64,000 bases of DNA from Phytoamicus setariae (GTDB lineage Bacteria; Pseudomonadota; Alphaproteobacteria; Rhizobiales; Rhizobiaceae). Under the pieces are notes generated by a model, which searched no databases, had not been told where the DNA came from, and was given only the letters and a program-made list of their open reading frames with translations. The stretch lies in NCBI RefSeq assembly GCF_016722925.1, contig NZ_JAEQNC010000013.1, positions 97,652-161,651 on the forward strand, in the 5' to 3' direction. Numbering within the stretch: the stretch's first letter is position 1; the number at the start of each line of letters is the position of its first letter. Below are positions 35,612 through 44,208 of the stretch, piece after piece. Made by a program: the position numbers and the translations under genes.

Positions 35612-35787
35612 CACGCAAAACATCCGCTTCCAGGCAGCGACCCACGCTGAACGAAGCCGCCATGCACTTGATTTTACCAACAAACGCAGGGTCCTGTCCT
35701 GCGTCTGCACAGCTTGCGGCCAGGCGAGCCGACCGACTTACACCAGATCTGAAGCGGGCTTCACATCGCCCTTTGGCAGTGCATGTT

Positions 35788-35821
35788 TGGGATAGCATGG
35801 GACAATTTGGGCGTCAATGGG
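35788..35821. promoter_or_regulatory. MraZ operator: four TGGG units at 10-base spacing
   Basis: On the plus strand TGGG occurs at 35788, 35798, 35808 and 35818, each followed by six other bases. Exact 10-base repetition of TGGG is the known MraZ binding pattern, placing the units on one helix face. They lie 177-210 bases before the mraZ start, downstream of the CtrA-type box, so an mRNA from that promoter would carry them in its leader. Confidence 0.75.
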
Positions 35822-35867
35822 ATTAAGCGTTGCGAACCGGCATACCCGATCAATTATTCATAAGCTG

Positions 35868-35888
35868 TTAAGTTTAATGAAACGTTAA
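35868..35888. promoter_or_regulatory. Extended CtrA-type box upstream of mraZ
   Basis: On the plus strand three TTAA units follow with spacing N2 and N7. The second and third form a CtrA box (TTAA-TGAAACG-TTAA). The arrangement TTAA-N2-TTAA-N7-TTAA is the same, in the same orientation to the gene, as before ddl. If it is at -35 relative to the start of transcription, the start would be near 35846 and the leader about 235 bases. The remaining gap to 36162 has no supported gene. Confidence 0.65.
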
Positions 35889-36162
35889 AAAAAGCCGCCA
35901 GAAATTGAAATTAAACCAACGAAATCATGCGCTTAAAATGATGCATAAGGCGAAAAGATCGCATCGATCGTTTCAAATTGGTGCACACGGTCATGGCATG
36001 ATCCGTGAAATATTTCAGACCGCTGTTTTAGGCGCCTGCTCGCCCGGCTCCACAGGCAGAACCACGCAGAGCAAGCACCATTACTTTATCAGATCCTAAC
36101 ATTCGCAATGGAGTGCATGACCATTTGGTGTAAGCTCGCCTCTCCGCACGAAGGAATGCACC

Positions 36163-37350
36163 ATGGCCAACGTAAAGCTGGGTAACGGCGGAACATTCGA
36201 GATTCTGAATGGTCACGAATGGTTCGAGCAATTCTCCGAAATGTCCCTTTCGAGCGAAACCGACGCCAGGGCCGTCTATGTGGATGCCACAGGCGACCGG
36301 ATTGTCATGTTGGGCGACCATCTGGATTCGTCCAACCCGAACAATATCGAAGGCGAGATATCCGATGTAACGATCACCGACAGCCAGGGCCGGACGATAT
36401 TCGACGTTTCCGGCCTGTCAGCCACCTATGCTGCGATGAGCACGGCCGCAGTTTCAACGGACCAATATGCGGTGCTCGAGTTCTTGCGACTTCTGATCAG
36501 GGGCAATGACAGGATCGTCGGCACGAACGGCTCGGAGGAACTGATGTCGACGGCGGATCGAGGCAACGACGTCATCCTCGGACGCGGTGGCAACGACTTC
36601 TTCCGCGCAGGGCCGGGAAACAACACCTTGCGCGGCGGTGCGGGTGAAGACCAGCTGGTCTATCAGACTTACTGGTGGGCGACAGCGCCGCAGAAAAGAG
36701 GCGTTATCCTCGACGTTCTCGATGGTACGGCGACCAACCCATGGGGCGGCCATGACAAGATCTCCGGCTTCGAGAAGTACCGTGGGTCGCGGCAGGATGA
36801 CGTCTACCGGGGCAGTTCGATCGACGAGAAATTTGCACTTTTGAGCGGCGATGATGTCGTCGATGGCCGGGGCGGTGTCGACACGATCGACTACAGCATC
36901 GATGCGCAATATGGCGGGCTTGCCGGTATTGTCGCCAATTTACAGACGGGAAGAATCATCGACGGCTATGGCAATATGGACCGGATCAAGGGCATCGAAT
37001 CCATCCTGGCCACGCAATTTGCCGATGTGCTCACGGGATCGAGCCACCGGGACTACTTCAGGAGCCAGCAAGGCAACGACACGATGAATGGACGCGGAGG
37101 CTCCGACATTTTCATCTTCGCGACCGATTTCGATCAGGACGTCATCCATGGCTTTTCCGCCAGTGGCAAACATCATGACATCGTACAACTCGACGGCTTT
37201 GCCGGAATAGACGATTACGCGGATCTGCAGAACGGCCACATGGCTCAAGTGGGAAATGATGTCGAGATCGATCTGGGCAATGGCGATGTCCTGATCCTGA
37301 AACATCTCGATGTCCAAACACTAAGCGCCGCAGACTTCCTCATCAATTGA
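36163..37350 (+). CDS. RTX-type calcium-binding secreted protein
   Basis: A 395-residue acidic protein (many Asp, Gly, Asn) with no signal peptide. RTX nonapeptides are seen in two clusters: about 130-165 (RGNDVILGRGGNDFFRAG, NNTLRGGAGEDQL) and about 305-325 (QGNDTMNGRGGSDIF). Single units also occur in the middle (DDVVDGRGGVDTIDY). The last 80 residues (DFDQDVIHGFSASG, then VGNDVEIDLGNGDVLILKHL) form a type I secretion tail like that of the RTX protein at 14756-15457. Some calcium ligands in the middle units are lost. No enzyme domain is recognisable. AAGGAA lies before the ATG. It is divergent from mraZ. Confidence 0.8.
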   Translation: MANVKLGNGGTFEILNGHEWFEQFSEMSLSSETDARAVYVDATGDRIVMLGDHLDSSNPNNIEGEISDVTITDSQGRTIFDVSGLSATYAAMSTAAVSTDQYAVLEFLRLLIRGNDRIVGTNGSEELMSTADRGNDVILGRGGNDFFRAGPGNNTLRGGAGEDQLVYQTYWWATAPQKRGVILDVLDGTATNPWGGHDKISGFEKYRGSRQDDVYRGSSIDEKFALLSGDDVVDGRGGVDTIDYSIDAQYGGLAGIVANLQTGRIIDGYGNMDRIKGIESILATQFADVLTGSSHRDYFRSQQGNDTMNGRGGSDIFIFATDFDQDVIHGFSASGKHHDIVQLDGFAGIDDYADLQNGHMAQVGNDVEIDLGNGDVLILKHLDVQTLSAADFLIN

Positions 37351-37590
37351 CACCCTCGAAGCGATCGCTTCTGCATGGTCGGCAAGCAGCACCTGCGGAC
37401 GTTCGGGTGGTAGTCGGGACACCTTGGCATTCCTCGAAAAAAGTCGGCTTGACGTTGCCACCATTGCGTCACACCCGCGCAAACAGCACCCTTCGGCAAT
37501 CGAAAAATTCGATTCCGGCAGAGCGACTTAGCCCGAATTGCTGGGAGCGCGCCTGAAGGCGTTCATCCGCCAAATCATCGAGGAAAAAAA

Positions 37591-37981
37591 TGCCAGTTGG
37601 CCTGTAAGCCGGGTTCTGTAAGGCTCCGGTTTCCCGGAACGTGGCAGCCATTCATCTGGGACGACGCTTGCGCGCCGCCTCTCGCAACCCACCCGGATGG
37701 CTGGCCCGGAAACAGGCCTGATGCTTGCGCATGCGCGCCATCCCTATTCGGTCTTGCTCCCGGCGGGGTTTGCCATGCCGTCTCTGTCGCCAGATCCGCG
37801 GTGGGCTCTTACCCCACCTTTTCACCCTTACCCGGCAAGCCGGGCGGTTCGTTCTCTGTGGCACTTTCCCTGGGGTCGCCCCCGCCGGACGTTATCCGGC
37901 GCCGTGTTTCCGTGGAGCCCGGACTTTCCTCACCCTGCGGTCTTTCGACAATGCAAAGCGCGGCTGCCCGGCCAACTGGCA
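37591..37981 (-). ncRNA. rnpB: RNase P RNA, bacterial type A
   Basis: The catalytic RNA that matures tRNA 5' ends. Read on the minus strand, the conserved 5' core GAGGAAAGTCCGGGCTCC is at 37914-37931 and the 3' partner ACAGAACCCGGCTTAC at 37604-37619; together they form helix P4. The two ends TGCCAGTTGGCC and GGCCAACTGGCA pair as a perfect 12-bp P1. Length is about 391 bases, usual for the type. Seven T residues follow the 3' end (37584-37590), so P1's 3' arm with the T-run helps stop transcription. The flanks 37351-37583 and 37982-38181 contain no supported gene. Confidence 0.96.
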
Positions 37982-38021
37982 GGGCGTGCTTAGACCAGCA
38001 TGGCCACGAAGGAAAGAACAT

Positions 38022-38061
38022 TGCGGACTATTTTCCGCAAAAATGCGGAAACTTGTCCGCA
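38022..38061. repeat. Alternating TGCGGA/TCCGCA array upstream of rnpB
   Basis: Four copies of a 6-base word in alternating orientation: TGCGGA at 38022, TCCGCA at 38034, TGCGGA at 38044 and TCCGCA at 38056 (steps 12, 10 and 12). The middle pair is an 8-bp inverted repeat TTTCCGCA-AAAA-TGCGGAAA. It lies 41-80 bases upstream of the RNase P RNA 5' end, in the expected promoter region, and could be a protein-binding site or alternative hairpins. Confidence 0.55.
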
Positions 38062-38181
38062 CAAGCAAAACGCGGCGCGAAAACCGTGCGGCTGGCCTTA
38101 TCATTCGGCCGGATCGACGCGAGATGGCAGCAGCCACGCCGACGGGATTACGGCATACCGAATCTGGTGAATTTCCGAAGG

Positions 38182-38940
38182 TCAAACCTGCGGCAGTGCC
38201 TTCAGCAGCCGGTGCAGCGTGTCGATGGTCGAGAAATCGGCAATGCCATCGACCCGCTCTCGGCGGAAATGCCGCTGGAACGCAGCCACATCGCCCTCGG
38301 TACGCGCGCAGAACTCACCGCTGACGGGTGTGTTGTAGCCATAGAATGCTAGCATGGCCTGCAACGCCTCGACAGGTGGGCCGCCATCGCCGCGCTGGAA
38401 GAACCGGCCTCCCCCGATTTGCGCCGGCTCGACATAGTGCCCGATGCCCGCAAGAGCGAGTTCGTCCCATGGAAACCGCTCGCCCGGATCGACCTTGCGG
38501 ACCGGGGCAACGTCTGAATGGGCCAGAACGCGTTCGGCAGGGATGGTCCAGCGGCCAACGATATCCTGACAGAGGGCTATCACCGCTGCGATCTGCGGGC
38601 CGGGATAGTCGGGCAGCCCTCCGGGATGACCCGGATTGGCGACCTCGATACCGATCGAGCTGGAATTGATGTCCGTATCGCCCTTCCAGAAACTCTTGCC
38701 GGCATGCCAGGCCCGACGCTCTTCGGGCACCATCTGCACCACGCGACCGTCCTCGAAAACCAGATAGTGGCTGGAAACTTCGCTCTCCTGCGTGATCAGC
38801 CAGTCGAGCGCGCCCTGCGCGGTGGGCATGCCGGTGTAGTGCAGGATGATCATGTCAGGCTGCCGACCGTCGCGCCGCTCGCCATGGTTCGGGGAGGCCA
38901 AGACTTCGGCCACACGATAATCCGGTATAAACGCGGTCAT
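38182..38940 (-). CDS. AmpD-type N-acetylmuramoyl-L-alanine amidase with peptidoglycan-binding domain
   Basis: A 252-residue zinc amidase cleaving the bond between MurNAc and the stem peptide. The amidase_2 domain covers about 20-165: MIILHYTGMPTAQGALDWLI (first zinc His), SSHYLVFEDGRVVQMV, RAWHAGKSFW, and VLAHSDVAPVRKVDPGERFPW. A C-terminal peptidoglycan-binding domain (about 185-250) contains VEALQAMLAFYGY and FCARTEGDVAAFQRHFR. No signal peptide is visible, pointing to cytosolic recycling of anhydro-muropeptides, though the binding domain is more usual outside. Its ATG overlaps the J-domain gene stop by four bases. Confidence 0.9.
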   Translation of the reverse strand: MTAFIPDYRVAEVLASPNHGERRDGRQPDMIILHYTGMPTAQGALDWLITQESEVSSHYLVFEDGRVVQMVPEERRAWHAGKSFWKGDTDINSSSIGIEVANPGHPGGLPDYPGPQIAAVIALCQDIVGRWTIPAERVLAHSDVAPVRKVDPGERFPWDELALAGIGHYVEPAQIGGGRFFQRGDGGPPVEALQAMLAFYGYNTPVSGEFCARTEGDVAAFQRHFRRERVDGIADFSTIDTLHRLLKALPQV

Positions 38941-39647
38941 GCTGCGCGCAGTTCTCTTTCGATCGCCGAGTAAGCGGCGTTGAACTTGGCCATTCGGTCA
39001 TGGGCAATCGCATGGAACGATGACGGCATGCCACGCGCGATCAGCCGATCCGGATGATGCTCCTTCACCAGACTGCGGTAGCGCTGCTTGATCGTATGGA
39101 AATCGTCTTTCCGCGAAACACCGAGCACGATGTAGGGATCGCGGCCTTCGACATAGACATGGCGCGCGGTGATCCGTTCGAAATGCTCTTCCGAAATACG
39201 AAAGACCGCCGCGACGTTTTCGAGGAAGGCAATCTCTTTTTCGTGCACCGCTCCGTCAGCCTTGGCGATATGAAACAGGCCATCGAGGATGTTTTCCAGC
39301 AACGGGCAGTTGGCATCGCCCGAACTGCAGAGTCCCGAGAGCTTTTCGGCATAGGCCTCGTATCCGGCTACATCCTGCTTCGCCATGTTGTAAAGGCGGG
39401 CAACGTTGCGGGCCTCTTCCTCGGGATAGTGGAAGACCTGCTGGAACGCCTTGACTTCATTTTCGGTGACGACACCGTCAGCCTTGGCCATTTTCGCCGA
39501 TAGCGCAATGACCGCCACGGAGAACGCAACCTTGCGCCGCGTTTCGGGGTCGCCCTCGAACACGGTACGGATTGCTTCAACGAGACTGTTCAGAGCATTC
39601 GTGGCTGTGTCAGCCACGGAACTCAAGAGTTTTTCCCAAAAGGACAT
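38937..39647 (-). CDS. TerB-like and J-domain co-chaperone (DjlA-like)
   Basis: A 236-residue protein. A first part (about 1-35) has an amphipathic helix, then a TerB-like all-helical domain (about 45-150: AKADGVVTENEVKAFQQVF and KADGAVHEKEIAFLENV, each with an acidic metal-type motif), and a C-terminal J domain (about 165-236) with the HPD tripeptide in EHHPDRL that stimulates DnaK. The N-terminal membrane segment of E. coli DjlA is missing. The ATG at 39647 (MSFWEKLLSS) was chosen over the open frame to 39692. Four-base overlap with ampD indicates an operon. Confidence 0.87.
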   Translation of the reverse strand: MSFWEKLLSSVADTATNALNSLVEAIRTVFEGDPETRRKVAFSVAVIALSAKMAKADGVVTENEVKAFQQVFHYPEEEARNVARLYNMAKQDVAGYEAYAEKLSGLCSSGDANCPLLENILDGLFHIAKADGAVHEKEIAFLENVAAVFRISEEHFERITARHVYVEGRDPYIVLGVSRKDDFHTIKQRYRSLVKEHHPDRLIARGMPSSFHAIAHDRMAKFNAAYSAIERELRAA

Positions 39648-39791
39648 GGACGTATCCGGCTGCGGTAAGGGGCCTTGTCGAACCTTGAACAAATTATCGC
39701 CGGAAATGCAAGCCGCGCACAGGATGAAATTTTCGTAATATTGCGGGCAATGGAACAGTTATTCCATCACGCACGCCGCTCCGGATGACAT

Positions 39792-39814
39792 GGGCCGGTT
39801 CAACGAACCAGCCC
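39792..39814 (-). terminator. Hairpin after the small secreted protein gene
   Basis: A 10-bp stem GGGCTGGTTC / GAACCGGCCC (one G-U) with a 3-base loop, 30 bases past the stop of the gene ending at 39844. No T-run follows, so it may protect the mRNA 3' end rather than terminate. Confidence 0.4.
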
Positions 39815-39843
39815 GTGGAGAAGCATTGTGGCAGCGATGTTGA

Positions 39844-40053
39844 CTATGGGCAAATGCGTTTCCTGACGATCACTGTCTTGTTGTAGGATACTGTCTTGAC
39901 CGTCTTGTAATAGCACGGCTGGCGAACCACCACCGTCTTGACGACCGGAGCACGCGGCTTGACCTTGATCGTAACGCTGTCGGCGAGCACCGGTGCGGCG
40001 AACGTTGCGGCTGCGAAGCTTGCGGCAACCACGGCTGAGATCATCTTCTTCAT
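39844..40053 (-). CDS. Small secreted basic protein, function unknown
   Basis: A 69-residue protein with a clear signal peptide (MKKMISAVVAASFAAATFAA, cleavage after VLA). The mature part of about 40 residues is strongly basic and built of alternating Val, Lys and Thr (VTIKVKPRAP, VKTVVVRQ, YKTVKTVSYNKTVIVRKR) with two cysteines (QPC near the middle and RIC near the end) that could form a disulfide. It looks like a short beta-rich periplasmic peptide. The ATG at 40053 follows CAGGAG with 6-base spacing; an in-frame codon at 40077 is less likely. I recognise no family. Confidence 0.7.
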   Translation of the reverse strand: MKKMISAVVAASFAAATFAAPVLADSVTIKVKPRAPVVKTVVVRQPCYYKTVKTVSYNKTVIVRKRICP

Positions 40054-40361
40054 CGAATTCTCCTGCTGCTGTTTCAACCTTTGCTAGGAAGGTAACGCAC
40101 CTGTCACAGACGTGGTTCCTCGTGCGATGGGATCGCCGCTCGCTGGCGTAGCTTTTGCAGAGCTTCTTCACGCTGGGGTTTTCCACAGCCATCCTGAGCG
40201 AGAAGGCCACCTTGGAAACGGTATTATTCGCGTTTCTGGTCATCACAACCGTCTGGGCAGCCCGAAAAGCCCGTTTTTCATGATTTCTTCACTTTACAGA
40301 CGACCGCGTCTGATTCATCCATGCGCCATCAATCATAGAATGCTCGCATGGAGGAAAAGAC

Positions 40362-41573
40362 ATGGCGAAACAAAAAGCTGCATTGCTCACGGCTGGCGGC
40401 CTGGCACCCTGCCTGTCATCTGCGGTCGGTGGCCTGATAGAACGCTATAGCGACGTCGCCCCCGAAATCGAACTGATCGCCTACCGCTCGGGCTACCAGG
40501 GCGTTCTCCTCGGTGACAGCATCGCGATCACCCCGAACATGCGCGAGCGCGCCCACCTGCTGCACCGCCACGGCGGCTCGCCGATCGGCAACAGCCGTGT
40601 CAAACTCACCAACGCCGCAGACTGCATCAAGCGCGGCTTGGTCAAGGAGGGCGAAAATCCGCTGCGGGTCGCGGCCGAACGCCTGACCAGGGACGGCGTG
40701 ACAATCCTTCACACCATCGGCGGCGACGACACCAACACGACGGCGGCCGACCTTGCCGCCTATCTCGATGCCAACGGTTACAAGCTGACAGTCGTCGGCC
40801 TGCCGAAGACCGTCGACAACGACGTCGTGCCGATCCGTCAATCGCTTGGTGCCTGGACGGCAGCCGAAGTCGGCGCCTACTTCTTCGACAACGTCTCCAA
40901 CGAACAGAGTGCGGCGCCAAAGACGCTGGTCGTGCACGAGGTGATGGGACGTCATTGCGGCTGGCTGACCGCCGCAACGGCCCGCGCCTATATCCAGCGC
41001 ACCCGGCACAATGAATATGTCGAGGGCCTGATGATGAACTCCCAGCTGAAGAACATCGATGGCATCTACCTTCCGGAAATCGGCTTCGATTTCGAGAAAG
41101 AAGGCGCACGCCTGCGCAAGATCATGGACAAGGTCGGCTTCGTCACGGTTTTCGTTTCCGAAGGCGCCGGCGTCGATACGATCGTTGCCGAGCGCGAAGC
41201 CGCCGGCGAGCAGATCAAGCGCGATGCCTTCGGCCATGTGAAGATCGACACCATTAATGTCGGCAACTGGTTCTCCAAGCAGATAGGCCAGATCATCGGC
41301 GCCGAACGCGCGATGGTCCAGAAGTCGGGCTATTTCGCCCGTTCTGCGCCGGCCAACGCCGACGACCTGCGGCTGATCCAGAGCATGGTGGATCTGGCCG
41401 TCGAAAGCGCGCTCAATCGTGTGTCCGGCGTCACCGGCCATGACGAAGACCAAAAGGGCAAGCTGCGCACGATCGAATTCGAACGCATCAAGGGCGGCAA
41501 GCATTTCGACACCGACGCCCCCTGGTTCGGCGAAATGATGGACTTTGTCGGCCAGTCCTGGACGTCCCTTTGA
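40362..41573 (+). CDS. pfp: Pyrophosphate--fructose 6-phosphate 1-phosphotransferase
   Basis: A 403-residue phosphofructokinase-fold enzyme interconverting fructose 6-phosphate and fructose 1,6-bisphosphate with pyrophosphate. The GGDD motif (residues 120-123; the second Asp blocks the ATP alpha-phosphate) and PKTVDND (148-154) mark the PPi-dependent group. VMGRHCGWLTAATA, usual for the family, follows. It can work in both glycolytic and gluconeogenic directions. AGGAAAAG stands before the ATG. The 308-base gap on its left (40054-40361) shows no other feature. Confidence 0.93.
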   Translation: MAKQKAALLTAGGLAPCLSSAVGGLIERYSDVAPEIELIAYRSGYQGVLLGDSIAITPNMRERAHLLHRHGGSPIGNSRVKLTNAADCIKRGLVKEGENPLRVAAERLTRDGVTILHTIGGDDTNTTAADLAAYLDANGYKLTVVGLPKTVDNDVVPIRQSLGAWTAAEVGAYFFDNVSNEQSAAPKTLVVHEVMGRHCGWLTAATARAYIQRTRHNEYVEGLMMNSQLKNIDGIYLPEIGFDFEKEGARLRKIMDKVGFVTVFVSEGAGVDTIVAEREAAGEQIKRDAFGHVKIDTINVGNWFSKQIGQIIGAERAMVQKSGYFARSAPANADDLRLIQSMVDLAVESALNRVSGVTGHDEDQKGKLRTIEFERIKGGKHFDTDAPWFGEMMDFVGQSWTSL

Positions 41574-41582
41574 GGGTAAAAA

Positions 41583-41617
41583 TGCGCGGGCCCACAAATT
41601 TGCCGTTGGTCCGCGCA
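41583..41617 (+). terminator. Probable terminator of pfp
   Basis: A 10-bp stem TGCGCGGGCC / GGTCCGCGCA (one G-U) ten bases past the pfp stop, followed by a moderately T-rich AATTCGTTGATTTT. Confidence 0.55.
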
Positions 41618-41825
41618 ATTCGTTGATTTTCATGGCAATTCATTGTCAAGCATCAGCCCGACGAATACCACCTTGAGATGAGGTGTAAGCGAAAAGAATT
41701 ACTCATAGGTGTAAATTGCACCCCCGAGGGTTGCCGCACAAAAGTTAATGGGGTATCAGAGCGTAACGATTTGTGAAGACTTCTGCTTCGCGGGGGGCAG
41801 ACACATCACCAAAGCGGGCGCGATT

Positions 41826-42662
41826 ATGAGAGAAAAAATCAAGCTGGCCGGACAGATGGCGATAGCCTCCGGCACACTGGTTCTACTGGCTTCTTGCACG
41901 ACCGCGAAGGTCTATTCCGTGGTTCCGGCAGACAAGCCCTCCACAGAAGAAATCGCCATGCTGACGACGCTTCAGGCAACTGACACGTCCGGACTTGCCT
42001 CCACGGAGATGGCATCCGTCGACATGCAGCCTGTCGATATGGCAACGGACAAAAGCATTGAGATGGCGTATGCGATCCCGGTCTCGAAACCGATCGCCCA
42101 GGCGAATGAGGCCATGGCCGCTGTTCAGGTCGCATCCGCCGATCCGGCGATGACAAACAGGACGATGGCGGAAGTCGCCGTTATCGCTGAGCCGGCCCAG
42201 GTCCAGTCGGCCGTCATGACAGACACGTTCGATAGACCTGAACTGACACCCAGCGCCGCATTGGCGGTTCCCAAGACGCGGTCCATCGACCCGTTCGTGA
42301 CATCGACGAAGAACACCAACCTCAATCAGTTGATCGCCAAATATGCGGCGCTTTACGAAGTGCCCGAGCCTCTTATCCACCACGTCGTGCGACGAGAAAG
42401 CAACTACAATCCCAACGCTGTCCATCGCGGCAACTGGGGCCTCATGCAGATCAGGTATAACACCGCCAAGGGTCTGGGATATGAAGGCAACGCCAATGGC
42501 CTTCTCGACGCCGAAACCAACCTCAAATACGCTGTCAAATATCTCAAGGGCGCCTGGATTGTCGCCGAGAAGGATGCGAAGAAAGCCGATTGGCTCTATC
42601 GCACGGGCTATTACTACCAGGCCAAGCAGAAGCAACTGCTCGACGATCTCGACATGCAATAA
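41826..42662 (+). CDS. Lytic transglycosylase lipoprotein (SLT domain)
   Basis: A 278-residue outer-envelope enzyme that cleaves glycan strands to anhydro-muropeptides. The signal peptide ends in LLASC, a lipobox, so it is a lipoprotein. Residues about 25-165 form a low-complexity Ala/Met/Val-rich linker (repeated SVDMQPVDMA, EVAVIAEPAQV), unusual in such length. The catalytic SLT domain is C-terminal (about 170-265) with the catalytic Glu in VVRRESNYNPNAV, then NWGLMQI and LLDAETNLKYAVKYL. I start at the ATG at 41826; in-frame codons at 41748 lie before the signal peptide. Confidence 0.88.
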   Translation: MREKIKLAGQMAIASGTLVLLASCTTAKVYSVVPADKPSTEEIAMLTTLQATDTSGLASTEMASVDMQPVDMATDKSIEMAYAIPVSKPIAQANEAMAAVQVASADPAMTNRTMAEVAVIAEPAQVQSAVMTDTFDRPELTPSAALAVPKTRSIDPFVTSTKNTNLNQLIAKYAALYEVPEPLIHHVVRRESNYNPNAVHRGNWGLMQIRYNTAKGLGYEGNANGLLDAETNLKYAVKYLKGAWIVAEKDAKKADWLYRTGYYYQAKQKQLLDDLDMQ

Positions 42663-42689
42663 GCCACTGCCCTCGAGCCGGGCTAGACT

Positions 42690-44123
42690 TTAGTTTTCAC
42701 CATCATCATTGCCAGTGACATCCGCGGCATCAGCCGGCGGTTCCTCGACAACGGGCTCTGCCCTTGCGGCTTCCATGATTTTTGCCACCATTGTTTCCGG
42801 CCCATAGCCGAGTTTCGACGGCGTCAGCCCCATCCGCACGACAACCAGCTTCTCCGACGGAATCATGGCAATCGACTGGCCGTCGTGCCCCTGCGCCCAG
42901 AAGGTATCCTCTGGCAGCCCGAACTTCTCGTTCGGCAACTCCTGCGGCCCGGTCTTCCACGCGAGGCCTTCGGTGTAGCGACCTTGAGAAAGCGCTGTTT
43001 CGGTATCGACCATGGCGGCAAAATCTTCGGGCAGAACCTGGACACCGTTCCAATCGCCCCTCTCCTGCAGCAGCAGGCCGAAGCGCGCCCAGTCCCGCGC
43101 CGTCGCATACATCAGCGAACCGCCGGAAAACGTTCCCGCCTCGTCGGTCTCCATGATGGCACTGCGCATGCCGATCGGATCGAACAAAGCTTTCCGGGGA
43201 TAGGCGAGTGCCTCCTGCCGGTCAGAAAATGAGTTCATCCAGATGCGGCTCAGGGCAACGGTCGAACCGGTCGTATATTTGAACTTCTCGCCGGGTTGCG
43301 CTTCCAATCCCTTGCCGGCGACAAACTTCGCTTCGTCCGGTTCCAGAAACAGCATCCGCGTCACATCATTGACGTCGCCATAGCTCTCTTCGAGGGCGAG
43401 CCCGCTTTGCATGGCCATCAGGTCGCTGATCTTGATCTTGGCACGCTCGTCAGTCCACTCAGGCAGCAGATGATCCTGATCCCACCTGAGTTTGCCTTCC
43501 GCGACGCGCTGCGCAACGATGGTTGCTGTCACGGTCTTGGCCATCGACCAGCCAAGCAGCGGCGTGGCGGCCGAAAAGCCCTTGCCATAGGATTCGGCGA
43601 TGATGTGGCCGTTCTTCACCACCACGATGGCGCGCATTCCGGGGCCCGCCAGCTCGGCATCGGACATCAGCGCCTGAACCTGCGGATAGCCCCCTCGGCT
43701 GACTTCGTCTCCCATAGGCCATTCGAAGTCCGAATCCGGTTTTGCCGCGGCAACGGTGGCGAGCTTTACTGCTCGAACCGCATCGACGTCTCCGCCGGGC
43801 GCATTGGCACAGCCGAGCCCGTCACGATAAACAGCGACCTCTTCGGCAAGCAGGCCATAGAAATTTGTAGCGACATAGTCGTCATGCCGCTCGATCTCGA
43901 CATGCTTGAGCAGAGGATGACCAGGCGCCTGAACGTCGACGGCCAGAACTTCGGCCGGATCGCGGCGGGCAATAAACGCGTTGGAACAGACGATCTTGGC
44001 AGCGTAGGCTGTGCCGACACGGATCAGTTCGGGCGGAAAGACATACAGCCACCCGGCCGTCCCAATAACGGCGACGAATGCCGCCAGCCCCAGCCATTTC
44101 AAGATTTTACCGACAATGCGCAA
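42690..44123 (-). CDS. Serine hydrolase of the beta-lactamase/class C family
   Basis: A 477-residue protein with an N-terminal membrane anchor (LGLAAFVAVIGTAGWLYVF) and a beta-lactamase/penicillin-binding-like domain. The active serine lies in LGWSMAKTVTATI (SxxK), with a tyrosine motif in MYATARDWARFG; a KTG-like triad near the C-terminus is not obvious (WAQGHDGQS is in the corresponding place). Such proteins act as esterases or D-amino acid amidases as well as beta-lactamases; substrate unknown. The likely start is TTG 44123, 7 bases after GGAG; no ATG with a ribosome site is near. The C-terminus is acidic and Pro/Asp-rich. Confidence 0.78.
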   Translation of the reverse strand: MRIVGKILKWLGLAAFVAVIGTAGWLYVFPPELIRVGTAYAAKIVCSNAFIARRDPAEVLAVDVQAPGHPLLKHVEIERHDDYVATNFYGLLAEEVAVYRDGLGCANAPGGDVDAVRAVKLATVAAAKPDSDFEWPMGDEVSRGGYPQVQALMSDAELAGPGMRAIVVVKNGHIIAESYGKGFSAATPLLGWSMAKTVTATIVAQRVAEGKLRWDQDHLLPEWTDERAKIKISDLMAMQSGLALEESYGDVNDVTRMLFLEPDEAKFVAGKGLEAQPGEKFKYTTGSTVALSRIWMNSFSDRQEALAYPRKALFDPIGMRSAIMETDEAGTFSGGSLMYATARDWARFGLLLQERGDWNGVQVLPEDFAAMVDTETALSQGRYTEGLAWKTGPQELPNEKFGLPEDTFWAQGHDGQSIAMIPSEKLVVVRMGLTPSKLGYGPETMVAKIMEAARAEPVVEEPPADAADVTGNDDGEN

Positions 44124-44208
44124 CGTTCAGCTCCATTCAGCCCGCGCCGATCAGCGAGGGGCCGCATGCGGCAAGCGCGGCGGATACCGCTCTTGCCAAG
44201 GGCACCGC

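Noticed and set aside
35154..35798. N-terminal extension of rsmH
   Set aside because: The frame is open but overlaps all of mraZ in another frame and has no similarity to RsmH; the ATG at 35153 with a ribosome site is the normal start.
37597..38352. A 251-codon open frame across the RNase P RNA gene
   Set aside because: The region is explained by rnpB on the other strand with conserved core and paired ends; the frame is a by-product of its composition.
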